NCBI RefSeq assembly: GCF_011751075.1
Contig: NZ_JAALLN010000013.1
Coordinates: 1 to 64,000, forward strand
Direction of reading: 5' to 3'
Source: Flavobacterium poyangense
Lineage (GTDB): Bacteria; Bacteroidota; Bacteroidia; Flavobacteriales; Flavobacteriaceae
DNA: 64,000 nucleotides
The translations under genes and the position numbers were made by a program. This document shows positions 34,688 through 43,136 of this stretch, piece after piece. The notes beneath the pieces were generated by a model. It was not told the origin of the DNA. It saw nothing but the letters and a program-made list of their open reading frames with translations, and did not search any database. Numbering within the stretch: the first letter of the stretch is position 1; the number at the start of each line of letters is the position of its first letter.

Positions 34688-35983
34688 ATGAAAAATCTAG
34701 TTGAAGAATTAAAATGGCGCGGGTTATACCATGACAGTATGCCTGGAACGGAAGAACAATTACTGAAAGAGGTAACAACAGCGTATATTGGTTTTGATCC
34801 AACGGCAGATTCACTTCATATCGGAAGCATGGTTCAGATTATTTTATTGGTTCATTTAAAGAATTTTGGTCATCAGCCTATCGCTTTGGTTGGTGGTGCA
34901 ACCGGAATGATTGGTGATCCATCGGGAAAATCGGATGAAAGAAATTTATTAAACGAAGAAGCACTGGCTAAAAACGTGGCCGGAATTAAGAGTGTGCTGT
35001 CTCGTTTCTTAGATTTCAATTCGGCAGATAAAAATGCTCCTGTAATGGTGAATAATTACGATTGGATGAAAGAATTTTCGTTTATTGATTTTGCGCGTGA
35101 AGTTGGAAAACGTATCACCGTAAATTATATGATGGCGAAAGATTCTGTAAAAAAGAGATTGAGTGGAGAAGGAGAAGGAATGTCATTTACAGAGTTTACC
35201 TATCAGTTAATTCAAGGGTACGATTTTTATCATTTATATAAAAACAACAACTGTCTTTTGCAAATGGGAGGTTCCGATCAGTGGGGTAATATTACCACCG
35301 GTACTGAATTAGTGCGTAGAATGGGAGGAGAAAATGCAAAGGCTTTTGCATTGACAACGCCATTGATTACAAAAGCAGACGGTTCTAAATTCGGAAAATC
35401 TGAAGGAGGAAATGTATGGTTGGATACAGATAAAACTTCAGTATACAAATTCTACCAATTTTGGGTAAATGCGACAGATGCTGATGCGGAGAAGTATATT
35501 AAAATTTTTACTTTCTTAGGGAAAGAAGAAATAGAGGCTTTAATCGAAGAGCATAAAACGGCTCCACATTTGAGAGTTTTACAAAAGAAACTGGCTGAAG
35601 AAATCACCATTTTTGTTCACAGCAAAGAAGAATTGGAAAAGGCAATTCAGGCTTCGAACATCTTGTTTGGAAATGCTACTGCTGATGATTTGAAACAATT
35701 AGATGAAGCTACCTTTTTAGAAGTTTTTGACGGAGTTCCACAAGCGGAAATTGCCAAAGAAGATCTTGTAAACGGATTGGATATTATTAGTGTTTTAAAC
35801 GAAAAAACAGGTTTCTTTAAATCAAACGGGGAAGCAAGAAGAGCGTTAACAGCAAATTCAATCTCAGTAAACAGAGAGAAAATAAAAGAAGACTTTGTTT
35901 TAACCACAAAAGATCTAATCAACGATCAGTTTGTGTTGTTGCAAAGTGGTAAGAAGAATTATTTTGTGATTAGAGTAAAATAA
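34688..35983 (+). CDS. tyrS: Tyrosine--tRNA ligase
   Basis: A class I synthetase. The 431 residues from ATG 34688 match the family start (MKNLVEELKWRGL). The longer frame from 34652 would begin upstream of the -7 box. The HIGH motif is HIGSMV, the KMSKS loop is KFGKSEGG, and YDWMKEFSFIDFAREVGKRI is the TyrRS signature. The C-terminal S4 domain (about 365-431) with GEARRALTANSISVNREKI binds tRNA. A terminator follows. Confidence 0.97.
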   Translation: MKNLVEELKWRGLYHDSMPGTEEQLLKEVTTAYIGFDPTADSLHIGSMVQIILLVHLKNFGHQPIALVGGATGMIGDPSGKSDERNLLNEEALAKNVAGIKSVLSRFLDFNSADKNAPVMVNNYDWMKEFSFIDFAREVGKRITVNYMMAKDSVKKRLSGEGEGMSFTEFTYQLIQGYDFYHLYKNNNCLLQMGGSDQWGNITTGTELVRRMGGENAKAFALTTPLITKADGSKFGKSEGGNVWLDTDKTSVYKFYQFWVNATDADAEKYIKIFTFLGKEEIEALIEEHKTAPHLRVLQKKLAEEITIFVHSKEELEKAIQASNILFGNATADDLKQLDEATFLEVFDGVPQAEIAKEDLVNGLDIISVLNEKTGFFKSNGEARRALTANSISVNREKIKEDFVLTTKDLINDQFVLLQSGKKNYFVIRVK

Positions 35984-36006
35984 TATGTTCTTTTTTCTAA
36001 ACTTTT

Positions 36007-36040
36007 TAAATCCGATTATATTTAATCGGATTTTTTTTTG
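36007..36040 (+). terminator. Terminator of tyrS
   Basis: AAATCCGATTA pairs with TAATCGGATTT through a short loop and is followed by nine T. It lies about 25 bp beyond the tyrS stop and ahead of the glycosylase gene. Confidence 0.85.
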
Positions 36041-36097
36041 ACCGTTTTTTTGTATTGAATTTAGAAATTAGTACTTTGAGTTCAAAGAAACGGTTTT

Positions 36098-36670
36098 ATG
36101 AAAGAGCTTTTAGAAGAAATAAAAAAGTGCCGTGTCTGTGAAGACTGTCTTAAAGATGGAGTCAATCCGGTCGTTGCAGCGAGCGAAACAAGTAAAATTG
36201 TTATCATTGGCCAGGCACCCGGCCGAATTGTACACAATACAAGTATTCCCTGGAATGATAAAAGTGGTGATAATTTGCGAAACTGGCTGCAAATAGACAA
36301 AACCACATTTTATGATGTTACTAAAATTGCTTTAATGCCAATGGGATTTTGTTTTCCGGGCACAGGAAAAACCGGAGATCTGCCTCCCAGACCGGAGTGT
36401 GCCCCACTATGGCATGAAAAAGTATTGAAATTAATGCCAAATGTAGAACTCATTTTGCTTATCGGACAGTATTCACAAAGATATTATTTGGGAGAAAAGA
36501 ATAAAAGTACGCTAACGGAAACAGTTCGTAATTTTGAGAACTATTTGCCACGGTATTTTCCGTTGCCACACCCTTCGCCGAGAAATAATATCTGGCAAGC
36601 TAAAAACGAATGGTTTCAGGAAATTGTTTTGTTGGAATTAAGAAAGAAAATTAAAGCTATATTGGATTAA
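36098..36670 (+). CDS. Uracil-DNA glycosylase, family-4-like with Fe-S cysteines
   Basis: A 190-residue UDG-superfamily protein that probably removes uracil from DNA in base excision repair. The water-activating motif region is GQAPGRIVH (39-47), and the minor-groove motif is PLPHPSPRN. Cysteines at 11, 14, 17, 85 and 101 are striking. In family 4 UDGs a 4Fe-4S cluster is held by four Cys, with the last two 16 apart as here. Other hints are the GLRxxL-like NLRNWLQ and VTKIALMPMGFCFPG. It has its own start 60 bp after the tyrS terminator. Confidence 0.85.
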   Translation: MKELLEEIKKCRVCEDCLKDGVNPVVAASETSKIVIIGQAPGRIVHNTSIPWNDKSGDNLRNWLQIDKTTFYDVTKIALMPMGFCFPGTGKTGDLPPRPECAPLWHEKVLKLMPNVELILLIGQYSQRYYLGEKNKSTLTETVRNFENYLPRYFPLPHPSPRNNIWQAKNEWFQEIVLLELRKKIKAILD

Positions 36671-36723
36671 ATGTATAATCGGCAAAAAGATATTTAACAG
36701 ATAGAGGCGCAATCTTTTTTTAC

Positions 36724-36808
36724 TCACGCAGATTCAGCAGATTTGTTCAGATTGTTTTATTGAAATAACAAAACAAAAATATCGGCTTAATCTGCTTAAT
36801 CTGCGTGA
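36724..36808. repeat. Inverted repeat, sister of the 20988 element
   Basis: TCACGCAGATTCAGCAGATT (36724-36743) is complementary, with one mismatch, to AATCTGCTTAATCTGCGTGA (36789-36808). It lies in the convergent gap between the glycosylase and LuxE-like genes and may help both messages to end. Confidence 0.7.
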
Positions 36809-36889
36809 ATATAATTTCTTGCTAATATGTTAGAAATATAGATTTTATTTCTAAAAAGAAGTTTGAATCTTATATTGGAATGATAGCGT

Positions 36890-37870
36890 TTACAATACCA
36901 TCAAATTGCAGCCGCGAATATCCGAATTATCAAAACGTCCCAATACCTCGAACGAGTTGTTGGGATATTTTTTGCCTAAATCCTGGGTGGCGATAAACGA
37001 ACAAGAATTAATATTCGCTAAATCGATTACATTGATGCCGCCTGTTTTGCCTTCTTTTACATAAGTTAAAGCATCTTCAGGATCACGAACCAGAATTTGC
37101 ATCCATCCCGGACATTCGAAGATTCCGTTTCCTAAAGAGTAAGCCTGACCTAATAATTCTGTCATTCCGTATTCAGAATGAATTGCATTAACTCCAAAAC
37201 CATTGCAAAGTTGCTCGTGCAATTCTTCGCGAATCATTTCTTTTCGTTTGCCTTTCATTCCTCCGGTTTCCATAATGATCGTATTTTGGAGCTTAAATTG
37301 ATATTTTTCGATTAAGTCCAGTAAAGCATATGTTACCCCAATCAGTATGGTATTTTGTCCGGATTGCTCTAATTCCAGTAATTTTTGTGTAAGCTCTTCG
37401 TGGTTGTGTAAATAAAACCCGCTTTCAGGCTGATTGGATAGTTTTATCAGGTCTTCTACCATATAAATTAACGAAGAGCCTTCGCGTTCGAGATAAGACG
37501 GTAAAAGGGCTAAAACAACGTAATCTTCAATATTGCCGTAAAATTCAGAAAAACCTTTGCGGTAACTTTCTTCATATAAGGAAACATCGGTTACCAAATG
37601 TCTGCTTGTAATCATTCCCGTTGTTCCGCTGCTGGTAAAAGTGACCTGAGCAGGATTTTCATTTGAAACAACATCATGACTTTTGAAAAACTGAATCGGT
37701 AAAAAAGGAATTTGCTGTATCGATTTTACCTGTTGTGGATTTACCTTTAAGAAATCACAAAAATCACGATATACTTTATTGTTCTCATGCTGAAAACGAA
37801 ACACTTTTAATGCTATTTTTTCAAATTGTTTCTGACTCGAAATGGTAAATATATCGTTGGCTGTGATCAA
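36890..37870 (-). CDS. LuxE/PaaK-like acyl-protein synthetase
   Basis: A 326-residue member of the LuxE/PaaK-like adenylating family. The P-loop-like motif TFTSSGTTGMITSRHLV lies near residues 78-94, followed by AETGG-like METGGMKGKRKEM (about 200-213) and HSEYGMTELLGQAYS (about 232-247), which correspond to ANL adenylation motifs. It may activate a fatty or aromatic acid. No Lux genes are nearby, so bioluminescence is not implied. In Bacteroidota this family is common as a stand-alone acyl transferase of unknown substrate. Confidence 0.8.
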   Translation of the reverse strand: MITANDIFTISSQKQFEKIALKVFRFQHENNKVYRDFCDFLKVNPQQVKSIQQIPFLPIQFFKSHDVVSNENPAQVTFTSSGTTGMITSRHLVTDVSLYEESYRKGFSEFYGNIEDYVVLALLPSYLEREGSSLIYMVEDLIKLSNQPESGFYLHNHEELTQKLLELEQSGQNTILIGVTYALLDLIEKYQFKLQNTIIMETGGMKGKRKEMIREELHEQLCNGFGVNAIHSEYGMTELLGQAYSLGNGIFECPGWMQILVRDPEDALTYVKEGKTGGINVIDLANINSCSFIATQDLGKKYPNNSFEVLGRFDNSDIRGCNLMVL

Positions 37871-37952
37871 AACTTTTTTTGTGCAAAGGTAAGTATAATT
37901 GTATAGAGTTGGGGAGTTTTTCAGTCTGTGTTTTTTATTTGTAAAATGTAAA

Positions 37953-38000
37953 ATGTGAGATGTGAGATGTGAGATGTGAGATGTGAGATGTGAGATGTGA
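37953..38000. repeat. Heptanucleotide tandem repeat ATGTGAG
   Basis: Six full copies of ATGTGAG and a seventh lacking its last base stand directly head to tail. They lie 83 bp upstream of the LuxE-like start, in the gap between that gene and the T9SS substrate gene. Copy number may vary between strains. Confidence 0.9.
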
Positions 38001-38072
38001 ACTTTGCGGCTTGGCGACTTTGCGACTTTGCGAGAAATTTTAACAGCAAAGATCGCTAAGCTTTGCGCTTAA
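38001..38072. repeat. ACTTTGCG repeat block
   Basis: Three GACTTTGCG-type units lie at 38001-38031, and an inverted GCTAAGCTTTGCGCTTAAGC lies further on. The sequence resembles the inverted repeat at 16308-16431 and continues directly from the heptamer array. Confidence 0.55.
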
Positions 38073-38087
38073 GCTGCTAACCACAAT

Positions 38088-38114
38088 AAAAAAACTCCAA
38101 AGTAATTTGGAGCT
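38088..38114 (-). terminator. Terminator of the T9SS substrate gene
   Basis: On the minus strand AGCTCCAA pairs with TTGGAGT through TTACT and runs into TTTTTTT. It begins 11 bp beyond the stop codon. Confidence 0.8.
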
Positions 38115-38124
38115 TTATATCTTT

Positions 38125-38466
38125 TTATCGGATAATTAATTTTCGGGTGGCGGAAACATTTTGTTCGCTTATTTTTATAATATACACACCGGGAGATAAA
38201 TCGGCAACGTTTAATTCTTTAGCTACCAAATGGGTTTGAATTACTTTTTTTCCCAGCAGATCAAAGACAACAATTTCCTTTTCCAGATCGTTTTTAGATG
38301 TGATGTAAACCTTTCCGTTTGTAACCGGATTGGGGTACAAACTTAGTCCCTCAATAGTGGCAGTGCCTTCTTGAGGTTTTGACGTTTGTTTACTGTCTTG
38401 GGCGGAAGCACTTACAGTAAAGAAAAAAGCCAGTAAGATTATAATATAAAAGTAATTTTTTGCCAT
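38125..38466 (-). CDS. Minimal T9SS type A sorting-domain protein
   Basis: A 113-residue protein made almost only of a signal peptide (about 1-22, ending SASAQ), an 18-residue linker, and a type A T9SS C-terminal domain (about 38-113). The domain starts GLSLYPNPVTNGKVYI and ends GVYIIKI...RKLIIR, with the conserved PNP and GVY motifs. The sorting domain normally carries a large cargo through the type IX secretion pore; here there is no cargo. It could be a remnant of a longer protein, a surface-attached small factor, or a true small secretion substrate. Confidence 0.85.
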   Translation of the reverse strand: MAKNYFYIIILLAFFFTVSASAQDSKQTSKPQEGTATIEGLSLYPNPVTNGKVYITSKNDLEKEIVVFDLLGKKVIQTHLVAKELNVADLSPGVYIIKISEQNVSATRKLIIR

Positions 38467-38524
38467 CGCCTATTTTTAGATAAGTAAATATACAAAAAAA
38501 ATTACAAAAATTACACCAAAAAAA

Positions 38525-38551
38525 GACATCCTGAAATTTTAGGATGTTTTT
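38525..38551. terminator. Bidirectional hairpin upstream of the T9SS substrate gene
   Basis: ACATCCT pairs with AGGATGT across GAAATTTT, flanked by A on one side and TTTTT on the other. The surrounding 315-bp gap (38467-38781) also holds the terminator at 38727-38765; I see nothing else in it. Confidence 0.6.
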
Positions 38552-38726
38552 AACAATGTTGTTTTTTCTGGACTAGAATTCAACAGTTCAATGAGTTGAC
38601 TAAATATGGAATTTCAATTGTTAGTTTTTGTTCCTGATTTGGTTAAAAGTACAGTTATAGTTGAGAAGTTTAAGAAAAGAGTTTTCAGGACACGTTTTCA
38701 ACAGGAAGCAAATTGTTATAAATGAG

Positions 38727-38765
38727 AGAAGCTGCCTGAAAATTATTTTTCAGACAGCTTCTTTT
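38727..38765 (-). terminator. Terminator of the beta-helix lipoprotein gene
   Basis: On the minus strand AGAAGCTGTCTGAAAA pairs with TTTTCAGGCAGCTTCT around ATAA, a strong stem with a single mismatch. It lies 17 bp beyond the stop. Confidence 0.8.
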
Positions 38766-38781
38766 GGATATTGTTATTGAA

Positions 38782-39921
38782 TTACTTAGTCCAGTTAGCC
38801 CAAGTAGGTAAAGCAGCACCAGCACCAGCACCAGTTGCACCAGTAGTTTTTCCAGATAAATTAGGACCAGTTACATTAGTGATTTGAGCACCAAAAGTGT
38901 AATCTGTGATAGTAAAGAAACCAGCTTTCATGTTTGCAACAGCACCAGCATCAGTAGCTAATTTAGCAAGAGCAACAGGCATATCGTCAGCAACAAATAA
39001 GTTTGTGTAAGCTTGTTTTCCACCACCTTCTTTATAGTTGATTGCTTTTTCATCAGCTAAGAAAGTAGCTCCACCTTTTACGATAGAAACGTTAACGATT
39101 TTAGCATTTGTTACAGGAAGTGCTCCACTTGGATCTTTTTCATTGTTTGAACCTTCAACACCCGCTTTTGTAACACCATTAATGTATACGTTTGTTACAG
39201 TACCTTGCCATCCGTCAGCAAAATCTAATGAATCATCATAAGAGTTAACGATTGTAAGGTTTGTTGCGCTTACAGCTCCTCCGAAAAATTCAATACCGTC
39301 ATCACCACTTTCGTAAGTATAGATGTCAGATACTTTTGTTCCAGAACCTACTCCAAAGAAAGATACTCCATTGTATTCTTTAGTTGCTGAGAATTTAGAA
39401 CCAGTGTAAGAAATTTTCAAGAAGTTAATGTTTCCTGAATTATCAGTATTATCAGTTCCTCCGTAGCTTAATCCACCTACTTCAGAAGTTCCGTTTACTC
39501 CTGTGTTTACGATACCGTTACCAGCGATGATTAATCCACCCCAGTCACTTTGTGCAGGAGTTGCTTTTCCAGATGTCATAACAACCGGTTTAGCGGCAGT
39601 ACCATTGATGTTGATTTTAGCATTTCTTTCCACAGCGATAAATAAAGAAGTAGATTCAGCAGTTGCAGAACTTTTGATTACTGTTCCGGCAGGAATAACT
39701 AAAGTTGCTCCACCTTTTACTACTAAACCTCCGGTTAAAGTGTATGTTTTAGTTGGATCTAAAGTTACTGTACCGTCATTAATGTTTCCTTTTAGATCAT
39801 CAACTTTTAACACGAATGTACTTTTGTCTCCGCTGTTGTTGTTATTGTTGTTGTCATCAGAACTACAGCTTGTTAAAGCAAGTCCGAATAATGCAGTCAT
39901 TGCTAAAAATGTTTTTTTCAT
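38782..39921 (-). CDS. Beta-helix-like outer-membrane lipoprotein
   Basis: A 379-residue protein with a lipobox (LALTSC, Cys at about 19) and a charged Asn tract of six residues soon after, typical of surface lipoproteins of Bacteroidota (an export signal SSDD follows the Cys). The body has regularly spaced Gly/Val/Asn-rich turns (GGLVVKGGATLVIPAGT, FLKISYTGSKF) suggesting a right-handed parallel beta-helix. It follows a TonB-dependent receptor, so it probably captures the ligand at the surface. The promoter is separate, since the receptor has its own terminator. Confidence 0.72.
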   Translation of the reverse strand: MKKTFLAMTALFGLALTSCSSDDNNNNNNSGDKSTFVLKVDDLKGNINDGTVTLDPTKTYTLTGGLVVKGGATLVIPAGTVIKSSATAESTSLFIAVERNAKININGTAAKPVVMTSGKATPAQSDWGGLIIAGNGIVNTGVNGTSEVGGLSYGGTDNTDNSGNINFLKISYTGSKFSATKEYNGVSFFGVGSGTKVSDIYTYESGDDGIEFFGGAVSATNLTIVNSYDDSLDFADGWQGTVTNVYINGVTKAGVEGSNNEKDPSGALPVTNAKIVNVSIVKGGATFLADEKAINYKEGGGKQAYTNLFVADDMPVALAKLATDAGAVANMKAGFFTITDYTFGAQITNVTGPNLSGKTTGATGAGAGAALPTWANWTK

Positions 39922-40070
39922 TTTATTAATTTTTTGTTGTTTTGTTTATTTAGGGCAAAGTAAAGGAAGATATTTTCTTGCCGGGTTAAGCCGATATTAT
40001 TAATGTATTAAGGGTATCTTATCAAATTCAGGCTGACTTAATATAAAATTTACATTGGGTTTCATTGCAT

Positions 40071-40105
40071 AAAAAAAAGGTGATTAGCTATTGCTAATCA
40101 CCTTT
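40071..40105 (-). terminator. Terminator of the TonB-dependent receptor gene
   Basis: On the minus strand AAAGGTGATTAGC pairs perfectly with GCTAATCACCTTT and continues into a run of eight T in total. It separates the receptor from the lipoprotein gene. Confidence 0.88.
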
Positions 40106-40127
40106 GTGATTCTTTCAAGGTATGTTT

Positions 40128-42905
40128 TTAAAAGGTATAGTTTAAAGTAAGTCTAAGATCAGAACCGGTCTTGTATGAAGTTACCAATACATCTCCTACT
40201 GCGCTTTTACCAGGTACTTCACCTTGCTCTTGTACACGTTTAAAAGTTGGATTCAATATGTTGTTGTAAATAAGACCCAGTTTTAAGCTTTTAGTCAAAC
40301 TTGTATTTAAAATGAAGTCTAATTTATTTACTGCTTTATCTACTATATTTCCAACTTTTGAAGTTCCAATTACAGCTAACTTATCTGAAAAATAAGAATA
40401 AGATACTGTTGCCGAGATGTCTCTATCGTGTGAAAATTCATTTAAAAACGAGATATTAGCATTGGCCAAAAAGTTAGAAGCTCCTGTTAATTTACTTTCT
40501 GTAAAAGTGAAATTAGCTCCAAAGGGATTTTCAGCGTTTACTTTTTCGTTGCTTAGATCCTGATTGGTGTAAAGGTAAGATCCATTTGCATCAAAGGATA
40601 GTTTTGTTTTTAAGCTGTTTTCATTTTCGATTTCAAAAATGTCTTTTCTAACCTCTAACTCAATTCCGGCTACTGTTGCTTTTTTACCTGTATTAGCATA
40701 AGTAATATCATTAGAAGAAGAATTCAGGAACATTTCGTTAATTGGATTTTGAATGATTTTTCCAAACGCGGTAACAGAAACTAATTCTCCTGATTTCGGG
40801 AAATACTCCCATCCTAAATCAAAATTGTAATTTGTAGAAGGATATAATTTAGGATTTCCATCATAGGCTTGTGCTACATCTTCGTAAAGAATTGGCACTT
40901 TCTCTTTAAATTGTGGAAGTGTATATGTTTTACTCGCAGAGAATTTTAAGTTTTGTTTCTCATTCAGAGTATATTTTGAAATTAAACTTGGCAGAATATT
41001 GAATTTAGAATAGTTAGAGTTATCTCCATCTGGTACTGTAGTAGTAACATAAAATACATCCTGAGTCAATTTTTCAAATCTGGCTCCTAAGATTACGCTT
41101 AGTTTTTCGGTAAGGGAGTACTGAATATTTGCAAATGCACTATGAATATCTAAGTTCCCGTTATACAATTGGTGTATTCTGTTAGATTGAGAGGATCCAA
41201 AGTTTGCTTCATTCAGGTAATTGTCAACATGGTGAATGTCTTCTTTAGGGAAAGAGATTGTTGTTCTGTCCGGGAAGAATGAAAATTGCTGCATAGTGTA
41301 ATCTAATTTTTTCATTTTTCCTGAGTAACCAAAAGTTACTTTTCCTTTGTATCCGTCCTCTTCACTTTTTTTGTTGAAGTTATAAGAAAGAGCAATGTTT
41401 GCTGCCAATTCGTTTTCTTTTAAATCTTGAAAAAATCGGTGATTGTTGATGTTTGAATTGGTAAAGAAAGTATAGTCTGTTCCATTAGGAGCATAAACAA
41501 AAGAGTTTTGCATACGATCCGGAATTGCACTGTTGGAAATACTGTATCCAAGTCCCCAGTTTAAATTCCATTGATCATTAAATTTGTTTTTTCCGGTTAG
41601 TTGATTTACAATCAATCGCGTTCTTTCGAAAGTTCCACGTTTGATAAAACCTGAGATCTGATCAAGATCAGTAGCACCACCACCATCAAAGTTTACGTTA
41701 GTTCCTTCATATTCGCTGTAATCTTGCTCACTTGAATTTAAAAATAAAGAAGTAAAAAAGATTGAGTTTTTATTGTTGATTTTATAATCTGCCGTACCCA
41801 TAACAGTTGTAGTTGTACTGTGTTTGTATGCTTTTCTGTAAAAGTCAGACAATATATCTCCGTCAGAAGTAATACCTCCTCTGCTGTAACCTTCCGTATA
41901 TTTGTTTTTTGCACTAAAAGAGGCTGTAACAAATGTACCGATTGAACTTTCGTCATTTAGTATAAACTTTCTTCCTCCGGTTAAGGCATAGAAAGCATTT
42001 AATACGTTTTTGTTTTCTTGTCGGTCCCAGCTTGTAGCATAGTTATAAGGTTTCAATGGAGAATCTGGAACACCCACTGTTTTAAATCCGGTGTAAGAAG
42101 GTCCGTCTTGTAAATAAAAATGATCCTGACCTAAAACATTTGTGTTGGCACCTGTACCAATTGAAAAAGTAAGGAAAGGCTTGCCACTGAATTTTTTTGC
42201 GCTAATATCAATATTGGCTCCTCCAAAATCGGCATAATTTTGCGCTTCAAATGTTTTACTTATTCCAATATTATCTACAATATTGGTCGAGAAAATATCC
42301 AGTAGTATGTTTTTATTAGCAGGATTATTGGATGGCAATGGAAGACCATTTAAAGTCGTAACATTGTAACGATCTCCAAGTCCTCTTACGAAAACATTTC
42401 CGGAGTCGTCCTGCTTAGATACACCACTAACTTTAGATACTGCAGTTGCAACATCGTTAACCCCTTTTCTTGTTATTTCTTCAGCACCAATCGCAGACTT
42501 AAAAGCAACTGCATTTTTTTGGTCTAATAGTAAGGCGGTTTCTTTTTGTTTACTTGCTGTAGATTTTACAACAACATCTTTTAGAGTAAATCCTCCCGAT
42601 GAAAGGATTTGATTTACAGTTACTGTTTGACCTGCAACAACAGTTACGGGTTTTTCAACAGATTCGTAACCTACGAAACTGAAAACTATGGTATAATTTC
42701 CAGGGTTTACACTTAACGAATACTTTCCGTCAATGTCAGTGTTTGCGCTAAATTTTGTTCCTTTTAGTAAGACATTTGCAAAAGGTAGTGACTGATTATT
42801 TGATTCTTTGTCGGTTAATACACCAGAAATCGTACCTTTGTTTTGAGCGATCGAAATCGTGCAGAAAAATAATGTAATTAATAGAAATTTAAGATTGAAT
42901 TTCAT
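40128..42905 (-). CDS. TonB-dependent receptor, putative phosphate-regulated
   Basis: A 925-residue outer-membrane receptor. From ATG 42905: signal peptide (1-20, ending TISIAQ), CarboxypepD_reg-like domain (about 22-100), plug domain (about 125-240; VSGVSKQDDSGNVFVRGLGDRYNV), then a 22-strand beta-barrel ending in aromatic LTLNYTF. ATG 42905 is preferred to the one 30 bp upstream because the signal peptide then begins correctly. The ligand is unknown. It is divergent from a PhoB-like gene and has triple 11-bp repeats in front, so it is probably induced by phosphate shortage. Confidence 0.88.
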   Translation of the reverse strand: MKFNLKFLLITLFFCTISIAQNKGTISGVLTDKESNNQSLPFANVLLKGTKFSANTDIDGKYSLSVNPGNYTIVFSFVGYESVEKPVTVVAGQTVTVNQILSSGGFTLKDVVVKSTASKQKETALLLDQKNAVAFKSAIGAEEITRKGVNDVATAVSKVSGVSKQDDSGNVFVRGLGDRYNVTTLNGLPLPSNNPANKNILLDIFSTNIVDNIGISKTFEAQNYADFGGANIDISAKKFSGKPFLTFSIGTGANTNVLGQDHFYLQDGPSYTGFKTVGVPDSPLKPYNYATSWDRQENKNVLNAFYALTGGRKFILNDESSIGTFVTASFSAKNKYTEGYSRGGITSDGDILSDFYRKAYKHSTTTTVMGTADYKINNKNSIFFTSLFLNSSEQDYSEYEGTNVNFDGGGATDLDQISGFIKRGTFERTRLIVNQLTGKNKFNDQWNLNWGLGYSISNSAIPDRMQNSFVYAPNGTDYTFFTNSNINNHRFFQDLKENELAANIALSYNFNKKSEEDGYKGKVTFGYSGKMKKLDYTMQQFSFFPDRTTISFPKEDIHHVDNYLNEANFGSSQSNRIHQLYNGNLDIHSAFANIQYSLTEKLSVILGARFEKLTQDVFYVTTTVPDGDNSNYSKFNILPSLISKYTLNEKQNLKFSASKTYTLPQFKEKVPILYEDVAQAYDGNPKLYPSTNYNFDLGWEYFPKSGELVSVTAFGKIIQNPINEMFLNSSSNDITYANTGKKATVAGIELEVRKDIFEIENENSLKTKLSFDANGSYLYTNQDLSNEKVNAENPFGANFTFTESKLTGASNFLANANISFLNEFSHDRDISATVSYSYFSDKLAVIGTSKVGNIVDKAVNKLDFILNTSLTKSLKLGLIYNNILNPTFKRVQEQGEVPGKSAVGDVLVTSYKTGSDLRLTLNYTF

Positions 42906-42949
42906 TTGAGTTGTGTTTAATTTATTTTTTTGCAAAGAAAGAACCGCCC

Positions 42950-42976
42950 TGTAAAGTTCATGTTACGCACTTGTTA
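42950..42976 (-). promoter_or_regulatory. PhoB-like operator in front of the TonB-dependent receptor
   Basis: On the minus strand, TAACA, TAACA and TTACA stand at exact 11-bp spacing. The third lies 9 bp upstream of a -7-like box TTTCTTTG (42933-42940). The arrangement equals the Pho operator of other bacteria in period and in replacing the upstream promoter element, although the half-site sequence differs. The same triplet is in front of the porin gene. Confidence 0.6.
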
Positions 42977-43021
42977 TGTTTTTGTGCACTGTAGATTATG
43001 AAATTGTTACGAGATTAAATT

Positions 43022-43046
43022 ACCGTTAACAGCAATTTTTAACGGT
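43022..43046. promoter_or_regulatory. Inverted repeat in the receptor/phoB-like divergent region
   Basis: ACCGTTAA (43022-43029) is a perfect inverted match to TTAACGGT (43039-43046). It precedes a weak -7-like TATATTTA at 43058-43065. Its TTAACR halves resemble the operator units, so it may take part in control of the phoB-like gene, but the spacing is 13 bp, not 11. Confidence 0.4.
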
Positions 43047-43136
43047 CGTTTTATCATTATATTTACCATCGCAATTAAAAAACTATCAGATTTTAAAGTA
43101 TAAAATTTGATAAGAAAACTCAATTTTTGCTATTTT

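Noticed and set aside
36890..37870. LuxE-like gene as evidence for bioluminescence
   Set aside because: No luxCDAB genes are near, and the family is widely used for other acyl transfers.
37953..38000. Heptamer array as CRISPR
   Set aside because: The units are contiguous, with no spacers.
39503..40003. 166-residue plus-strand frame opposite the beta-helix lipoprotein
   Set aside because: It overlaps a gene with a clear lipobox and terminator and shows only composition-driven hydrophobic runs.
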